From assembly GCA_910592205.1 (NCBI GenBank), contig CAJVPJ010000888.1, positions 1 to 15,021 on the forward strand: a stretch of 15,021 nucleotides of DNA, read 5' to 3'. This document shows, piece by piece, positions 9,195-15,021 of the stretch. The notes below the pieces were generated by a model. The model ran no database searches and was not told where the DNA came from. It was given only the letters and a program-made list of their open reading frames with translations. Within the stretch, counting starts at the first letter, position 1. Every line of letters starts with the position of its first letter. A program made the position numbers and the translations under genes. This stretch comes from Paraglomus occultum (taxonomy: Eukaryota > Glomeromycota > Glomeromycetes > Paraglomerales > Paraglomeraceae).

Positions 9195-10639
9195 ATGACC
9201 ACAGTTATCAAAGACCAACCAAATGTCAACAACCGTAAAAAGCCTGCGTCTAGATTAGTTTACAATCTCGTAACAAAACAAAAAGCACCTTACGGTGAAT
9301 GTGGCAAATGTCATCGACCATACACCCATCGCAATTGGTGTCCATCTTGTCAAAAAATTATCTTTTGCAACGAATTCACCAAATGGACCAGTGGAAATAA
9401 ACTCATCGACGACTTGATCAAAGAAACTCAATTGAATGCTCAAGATAAAACAGAATATATAGAATGGATACCATACAAACAGTTCACCGATGTAAACTAC
9501 TTGACCACGGGAAGTTTTGCTAAAATATATACGGCAACATGGAAAGGTGGGTTGAGGCAATTGTGGGATGAAAAGACGCAGCAGTTTGTTAGACATGGAG
9601 ATCGAAAAGTTGTGCTAAAGGAGGTGCTGATGGAACCTAACAAGAGTTCTGACATCAAAGCTTACATTGAACAAGTAAGTGATTGAAAAAAGACTGAAAA
9701 TACTAAATACCTGATACTGTGTCTGCTTGTTGAATTGGCATTATAGAGAAATCGAGCAATATTTTTATGATATTCTTTGACTTTTTGAATCAGATGCGCC
9801 TCAACCTTGCTTGCAAACATAGTCACAACATTCTCCCTCTTTACGGAATAACCCAAAACCCACAATCCAAGTTATACATGCTGGTTATTCAATACGCAAG
9901 TGGGGGTGATTTCTCGCGCCATCTGTCAACACATTTCTCATCGCTCACCTGGGAACCTAAATTGCTAATGTTGACCGAAATAGCTCGTGGATTGCAGGTG
10001 ATACATTCAGCTGGACTGATTCATCGTAGTCTCCACGCTAGCAATATACTCTATAGAGGCAACGATCCCACTATTGCCGACCTGGGCATATGCGGACCTC
10101 TGAACAAGGCACATGATAGTAAATATGCATGTGTTCCATACACGGCACCCGAGGTCCTTGGAGGGGCTGAATATACTCGGAAATCAGACATGTTCAGCTT
10201 GGGCATTCTAATGTGGCAGATAACATCTGGAGATAAACCGTATTTGGACATGCTATCTTCCGACAAGGTCAATCTCGCCAATTATATCAAACGGGGACTG
10301 CGGCCGTCTGTCATGGCCAACACTCCCGAATGTTATGTCAAGCTTATGAAAAAATGTTGGGACGATGAACCCGACAATAGACCCGACATTGAAGAAGTAA
10401 TCGAAACTTTGCGCGAATGGGTATCGGCGATAAAAAACGAGAGAGAAAATAGAAAAAGAAAAAATGAAGAAAATAATCGTACAAAGAATTGCGCGACTGT
10501 TGGTAGCGCAGTAGGTGGAATGTTTCTGGATGCGGACGTGGTTACAACGACTAGAGTATGTGCTGATAAAAATAGCAGCGGGGCGTCTGATGAGATGTAT
10601 AAAAGTTATGACCTATGCGTTCTTACTTTGAATGAATAA
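9195..10639 (+). CDS. Zinc-ribbon protein kinase, probable pseudokinase
   Basis: Two exons (9195-9674 and 9794-10639; 119-bp GT-AG intron, donor GTAAGT, acceptor AATCAG) give 441 residues. Residues 36-52 form a zinc ribbon (CGKC then CPSC). A WTSGN...EWIPY linker (64-94) follows, then a tyrosine-kinase-like fold: degenerate glycine loop TTGSFAKIY (104-112), Lys142 in VVLKE, HRSLHASN at 237-244, DLG at 256-258, APE at 278-280 and DMFSLGILMW. The C-terminal tail is rich in Lys, Arg, Glu and Asn. This layout is typical of the expanded kinase families of Glomeromycotina. In the catalytic loop the HRD aspartate is Ser239, so phosphotransfer is doubtful although the lysine, Asn244 and Asp256 remain. 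A TAG in frame directly before the ATG supports the start unless it is a splice acceptor. Targets are unknown. Confidence 0.87.
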
Positions 10640-10792
10640 TTGTATATTATCAGGCTGTAAATTCAGGTGATATATTTCGGGTATTATGGTTGATTATATA
10701 TAATAGCGTATGTATATTATAATCTATGATTTGAATACTAACTAAATAAGAATACTTACTAATGTGAGTCATATGGATAATAAGCCGTGATA

Positions 10793-10802
10793 AATAAATA
10801 AA
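10793..10802 (+). terminator. Candidate polyadenylation signals of kinase gene
   Basis: Two overlapping AATAAA hexamers (10793-10798 and 10797-10802) lie about 155 bases downstream of the kinase stop, a plausible position for 3' end formation. Confidence 0.45.
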
Positions 10803-10995
10803 CCAAATTTGTGTTGTTAAATGGATAAATGCAAGGTGACTGAATTATTACGCGAATTGTACCGGTTAATATTCGTAATTTTGCTTTCAAAGCAACAATA
10901 TTATCAGCTGTGTTCATTTTTACGTTTATAGCATTCCCTAATTAAAATGGGGATACCAGTTATTTATAGAAAAAGCTAAACATCCATTGTCCCCA

Positions 10996-11050
10996 TCCCA
11001 TTTTTTTCCAATGGTATTAGAGTTTCACTTTTTCCATTGAAAAAAAGGGA
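10996..11050. repeat. Long imperfect hairpin
   Basis: The arm at 10996-11014 (TCCCATTTTTTTCCAATGG) pairs with 11034-11050 (CCATTGAAAAAAAGGGA) across a 19-base loop. Only two single-base bulges interrupt about 17 base pairs. It sits in the gap between the kinase and GOT1, away from any coding exon. Confidence 0.75.
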
Positions 11051-11424
11051 TTGGCCACTTTTGGATACAGATTCCATATTTACTTTCCATATACAGTATC
11101 TGTGCATATATTGTGTCAATACGCATATTCTCGAAAAAAAAAAACCCCTGCTGTGTATCCCATTTGTCAAAATTCCTGCTTTAGTACTGGAAAAGAATAT
11201 TAAAAATACTTTATTACGCAATTCATTCAACCATTAGTAAAAGACTCGATGCAGGAAAAGGTATTTCTCAACTATGCAGGCCAAGAAGTTGACAGGAACT
11301 TACCAAATTGTTTGGGTTACTATTACTCTTTTCGTAGGTGTTGGTGTGACATTAACATAACAATAACGTGTGTGTGACTGAAAACCAAATTTTTTTCATA
11401 GTTTTGCGCCCAAAGACGCTCTAC

Positions 11425-11447
11425 CACGTGTCTCGACTTGCGATTGG
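11425..11447. promoter_or_regulatory. E-box CACGTG plus inverted CCAAT upstream of GOT1
   Basis: CACGTG (11425-11430) is the usual target of basic helix-loop-helix factors. ATTGG (11443-11447) is the reverse of the CCAAT-binding complex site. They lie about 160-185 bases before the GOT1 ATG. The spacing is reasonable for a fungal promoter, but both words are short and may be accidental. Confidence 0.3.
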
Positions 11448-11608
11448 CAAAAACTAACCTTTGGTCCTCGGAATCTATCTTTCGACCTTGGCGCGAGCAT
11501 ACTTTGTGATAATTCCTCTAACATAATATATAGCAAAAGAAAGGGAGGCTTACTAGACATTATATTATACACTATTTATTCGGGAATCTAAAATTAAAAC
11601 GGAAAGAG

Positions 11609-12436
11609 ATGTGGCTGTCAGACACACAAAGTACGTACACCGAGTGGGTTTGAGTGGAGAAAAAGTGATCAATAGACTTTGTCGTTGGTGTTTTACTCGA
11701 ATGGTTCTAGTAAATTCTTTATTGCTAAACAAATATATTCCTTCTGTTAGAGATTGGTGTTGGGTTAACTGCCTTTGGAGTGTTTTTTATGTTTCTTGGC
11801 GTTTTACTATTCTTTGATGGAGGCCTGCTTGCAATAGGAAACGTAAGCCATAACCTTGGAAGTTATGATATTTTCATCAATTGGCTCACGAGAAAAATAA
11901 CTGTCATTTTCTACCGTATCTTTTACCATTTCCCGTATGTTTGGGCGGCGGGCGGTTGACCTCAAACCATTCTTCTACCATTATCAGTTACTGTTTCTTG
12001 CGGGAGTGACATTCATTATCGGGTTTCAAAAGACAATTGTTTTCTTTGCACGAAAACAGAAACTTCGCGGCACTATATGTTTCTTTGGCGGAATTCTGCT
12101 TGTTTTTTTCAAATGGCCTATTTTTGGCATGGCGATCGAACTATTCGGTTTCTTGAATCTGTTTGGGTGAGTTGAGGTATAAAGTGTTTTGAAGTTTAAC
12201 AATGTGTGTTGGGAATGATTACTGATTCATATTTCTTGCAGTGATTTTTTCCCAGTCGTAATTAGCTTTTTACGTCGATTGCCTCTTATCGGTAATGTAC
12301 TGAATGCACCAGGCGTTTCTCACGTAAGTGTAATTATCCGCGAGAATTTCATTTGGAAAGTTCTTTGAATTAACCTGATTAACTTTTTCCCACGTAGGCG
12401 CTTGATAAATTAACAGGATCTAAGCTTCCCGTTTGA
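11609..12436 (+). CDS. GOT1: Golgi transport protein 1 (Got1/GOLT1 family)
   Basis: Five exons (11609-11630, 11751-11842, 11988-12166, 12242-12323, 12398-12436) join to 137 residues, matching the roughly 138 of yeast and human homologues. The 22-base first exon encodes MWLSDTQ plus the first base of a lysine codon, reproducing the family N-terminus before IGVGLTAFG. Four hydrophobic segments follow, with family marks FFDGGLLAIGN, IIGFQKTIVFF, FFKWPIFGM, LFGDFFP and RRLPLIGNVL. The protein is a small tetraspanning membrane protein of the early secretory pathway, linked in yeast to ER-Golgi and Golgi transport and COPII vesicles. All introns are GT-AG (donors GTACGT, GTAAGC, GTGAGT, GTAAGT). 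The gene converges on SPC3, with 647 bases between the two stops. Confidence 0.95.
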
Positions 12437-13083
12437 AGATTAATTACACTTAAAAAATTTTACTTAGAGATGAGGGTATACTCAAGGATTCTTGTCATTT
12501 GTCACGTCAATCGCTCTAAATCGCTAATCTGTTGCTAACAACATCAAATTTCTTTCATTTAAGAGAACCGCTATCGCCAATACCTGCGGAAACTCTTCAA
12601 GATAAAGACGGACATTTATACATACCATACCATACTATACCAAAACATTTTATCTATACGTTTGCTATTTTTAATATTAATATATGCTGGCATTTAATAA
12701 TTCTTCCTCGCTTGTATTAGATGTAAAGATAGTTTTATTATCTTCTATTATATTTAAAAGAAGGATAAATTCTATCCCAAAGAACTCACCCCCACCCCCC
12801 CAACACCCCCATCCTCCCTTCATAACAACTGTTTCGGTGTACTGTGTTGAAGCGTATAGATAGATGTGTTTTTATGACAAGGTTGAACTAATGAATTTGA
12901 AATTATCAGAGGAAAAGACGCCACTTGATATTGTTCATGTCATCTCAATGTAACAATTATCCTTTTTCTCTGGTTTGTATTCTCGGCGTCATCTATATAT
13001 CCTATTATCCGATTATTCAATTATCCATTCTTTTCAATTATAGTTTGGCTTCTTTTCCTATTTTCGCACTTCTTTTCGAACTA
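12437..13083. other. Shared 3' region between convergent GOT1 and SPC3
   Basis: The gap holds the 3' untranslated regions of the two convergent genes. I see no gene in it. A C-rich run occurs at about 12788-12816. TTTATT at 12734-12739 is AATAAA on the minus strand, about 345 bases beyond the SPC3 stop. A 62-codon plus-strand frame at 12532-12720 is AT-driven and has no recognisable features. Confidence 0.55.
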
Positions 13084-14012
13084 TCATGCAGCAAAATTTT
13101 CTGGCTTTGGGAACTTTACATGTCTGATAGAATCGGATCGCCCAGATTGTAGTAATCCAACATAAGGCATCGCGTCCCAATGTAATGCATACGTTGCATT
13201 GACCTCTCTAAAAGTAAACAAGAAGATTGGGAGAGAAAAATATCAACAATAAGCAAAGTATTCGTATATGGCCGTGTCTAAAACTATTCAATCTCTGCGT
13301 GCAGAGTAACGAGTAAGCTCCCAAAGATTCGGAAAACAACTTTGTTGTAGTCGTCTTGCAGAGGTAATCAGAATGGCTTGACAAATGTGGATAATTACCT
13401 GAAACTTGGAGTAATGTCGTTAAACATATACTTGTTTTTGATCTGATGTAAAACTACCTGAGCGTCTCTTTTTGATCTAATAATGTCATCCCAGAGTACT
13501 ATCTGATTCATATTCTGCCAACGGTAAAAGAGAAAGTTGCACATTAATGGTACAGATAATATCTATAGAGCCATAACCGACAGCACAAGTAAAAAAGTCA
13601 AGACTAACATATACATCAGATCCATATTCAGCAACGATTGAGACATAGAGCTGCTTGGTGTTCCAATCAAACAAAGACGTCAAATCTACATATAACGTCG
13701 TACATGAGAAATAGAGATTAAGAAATGATATATTCACACCGTTCATACAATGTACGTTTTTCGCTACGCTTCTCCCAGACACCTTTCCTTCGAACACAGA
13801 CCAGCCTCTAAGTCCATGGTAACAAAAGCAAATTCGCTTATACTTCCACCATAATCATATGTCCATACTGCAATCTCTTTAACATGCACCTCGGTTTTAG
13901 GATCGGAAGAAGAAAAGAAGGGTGTTATAATAGCAACTGCGCCAAGAAGGACAAATATAACAGTCAGCGAGAACGCAAAGACAGAATTGGCTCTTTGAGC
14001 TAAGGAGTACAT
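13084..14012 (-). CDS. SPC3: Signal peptidase complex subunit 3 (SPC22/23 family)
   Basis: The minus-strand exons 14012-13802, 13685-13615, 13514-13399 and 13207-13084 join to 173 residues, close to the roughly 180 of human SPCS3. The protein begins MYSLAQRANSVFAFSLTV with a single transmembrane helix (about 12-33), then a luminal domain with family marks DLTSLFDWNTKQLYVSIVAEY (71-91), MNQIVLWDDII (96-106), NKYMF (121-125) and NATYALHWDAMPYVGLL (136-152). Asn136 is an N-glycosylation sequon where homologues are glycosylated. In the ER this subunit is needed for the signal peptidase complex that removes signal peptides. Introns are 116, 100 and 191 bp and GT-AG. The first donor, GTCTGT, is weak. 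The longer open frames that read through the first two introns are not the protein. Confidence 0.94.
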
Positions 14013-14302
14013 TTAAATCGATAAAAAAAGATCGGTCGAGAGGAGGAATTAGCTTAGAAAGAAGAGAAGAGGAAAAAAAGCGATTTTGACAGTCCCATAA
14101 ATCATAATTGTGCAGGGTGATATCTGTCCGAATTTGGATCAGAGATCATCGAGAGCAAATCAGAATGTGCCGCTTGTAGGAAAACCCGTTTACCTATGCA
14201 GTAGTAACGTCAAAGTGTAGTAAAGCTCCTTCTCAGCCCCTTTTACAAGTATCCAAACATATGTTTTAGTATAGTTTCCGTTTTTTTCCCCCGACGATAT
14301 GT
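14013..14302. other. Upstream region of SPC3
   Basis: About 290 bases separate the SPC3 start codon from the inner edge of the right repeat. The region must hold the SPC3 promoter and 5' untranslated region unless these extend into the repeat. A pyrimidine-rich tract on the minus strand (about 14039-14080) lies just before the ATG, as in many fungal leaders. No defined site stands out. Confidence 0.4.
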
Positions 14303-14851
14303 TGGTAACCCAAGCAGAATAGCTCGATTCTGTCGGGGCGCGTTATTTAAAAGATGCATTAAAATTACGGTCTATGAGAATACTCAACCTTGAATTAAAG
14401 TTGAAGCTGAATTGGTCACGCTTGTCTCGAATTACACGATTTAAGCAATATAATTTGCTATCACACAAATTATCTACACTATATTAATATCTCTATTTGC
14501 TACAGTCAACACAGTGCTGAGAGAATGAACGCCGTTAATCCTTCTCGTTGATTTAAGCAAGGCGTTACTCTAGCATCCTGTAAGTAATAAACATTTACAA
14601 GCATAGAACGTTATTAAACAACATGTAACAGTCAACGAGTTCTGTATTCTACTCAAACATAATAAATCTTGCATGTCAATTTCGTCAAGTTAATAAGGAA
14701 AGCCTACTAAATTTAAGTGCAAGTTGAATAATCTGATTTATTTAATTTTCACTATAATAAATGCATGGTTCATCTGTTACATTAATAATTTTGATAAATT
14801 TCTTCTTCTTTTTTCTTTTTCGTTGTTATTAAGATTTATATTAATAATAAT
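14303..14851 (+). repeat. Right copy of diverged inverted repeat
   Basis: This segment is the inverted partner of 76-676. It begins at TGGTAACC and runs through the same ordered blocks to GTTATTAAGATTTATATTAA. Relative to the left copy it lacks several short insertions, for example about 10 bases near 14653 and about 50 bases in the inner third. The outer end passes into TAA-rich DNA, like the (TTA)n beside the left copy. No coding capacity is visible. See the left copy for the alternative interpretations. Confidence 0.85.
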
Positions 14852-14967
14852 ATTAATGCTATAATTATAATTATTTTAATAATATATGTAGTAAATTATA
14901 ATCTATATAATGGGTAGATAAATAAATAACTATTGCTTTCAATTGGTATGCCAAGCAGCAGACTCAC

Positions 14968-15021
14968 CATTCATCTCTAACAGCTTCAGGGACAGATCCT
15001 TCACAAGCAGCTAAGTAACCA
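14968..15021 (-). CDS. Possible partial exon of a further gene
   Basis: Read on the minus strand from the window edge, the DNA is open as GYLAACEGSVPEAVRDEW and meets a GTGAGT donor at 14967-14962. The composition is protein-like and contrasts with the AT-rich DNA beside it. If real, it is an internal or first exon of a gene lying mostly outside the window, and its following intron would run into the right repeat copy. Only 54 bases are visible, so chance cannot be excluded and no family can be named. Confidence 0.28.

Larger units (their letters stand above)
10640..11608. other. Intergenic region between kinase and GOT1
   Basis: This stretch holds the kinase 3' untranslated region, with overlapping AATAAA words at 10793-10802, then AT-rich DNA containing a strong hairpin at 10996-11050, and finally the GOT1 upstream region. 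A minus-strand frame at 10976-11230 mostly overlaps the hairpin and homopolymer runs, and I do not support it as a gene. Upstream of GOT1 there is an E-box CACGTG at 11425-11430 and an inverted CCAAT (ATTGG) at 11443-11447, both about 160-185 bases before the start codon. Confidence 0.5.

Noticed and set aside
12925-13152. A 75-residue hydrophobic plus-strand frame
   Set aside because: It is antisense to the last exon of SPC3 and its composition follows from the AT-rich DNA.
13486-13797. A 103-residue minus-strand frame treated as a separate gene
   Set aside because: It contains SPC3 exon 2 and part of exon 3 but reads through introns; only the spliced version matches the family.
14303-14345. 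tRNA-like head of a SINE in the right repeat copy
   Set aside because: AGCTCGATTCT only loosely resembles a B box and is not preserved in the left copy.

Overview
The window looks like nuclear DNA of a fungus. It is AT-rich, its genes are split by short introns of about 70-190 bp, and the coding parts belong to eukaryotic families. The best lineage clue is the protein kinase at 9195-10639. It has an N-terminal CxxC...CxxC zinc ribbon followed by a WTSGN...EWIPY segment, the layout I know from the very large kinase families of arbuscular mycorrhizal fungi (Glomeromycotina). That assignment is inference; the exon structures below were read by hand from reading frame, splice sites and family motifs.

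Layout, left to right. Bases 1-75 are a (TTA)n microsatellite, and 76-676 is a repeat copy. A gene-poor stretch follows to 2612. A three-exon gene (2613-3237) encodes a small, unrecognised type I membrane protein. A ten-exon gene (4139-6627) encodes tRNA pseudouridine synthase 1 (PUS1 family), with a basic leader and a poly-glutamate tail. A long, mostly non-coding stretch (6628-9194) precedes the two-exon kinase, whose HRD catalytic aspartate is replaced by serine. A five-exon gene (11609-12436) encodes the Golgi transport protein GOT1. Convergent to it, on the minus strand, a four-exon gene (13084-14012) encodes the signal peptidase complex subunit SPC3. From 14303 to 14851 lies a second copy of the left-hand repeat in the opposite orientation. 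The last 54 bases may be an exon of a further minus-strand gene.

The genes do not form an obvious pathway. GOT1 and SPC3 both serve the early secretory route and the unknown membrane protein probably enters it, PUS1 modifies RNA, and the kinase is a probable signalling protein or pseudokinase. I see no bacterial-type operon, CRISPR array, tRNA or rRNA gene, or recognisable transposase. The most unusual features are the 0.55-0.6 kb inverted repeat pair about 13.6 kb apart, the degenerate catalytic loop of the kinase, an ambiguous splice junction in PUS1, and a possible dual-start leader on PUS1.
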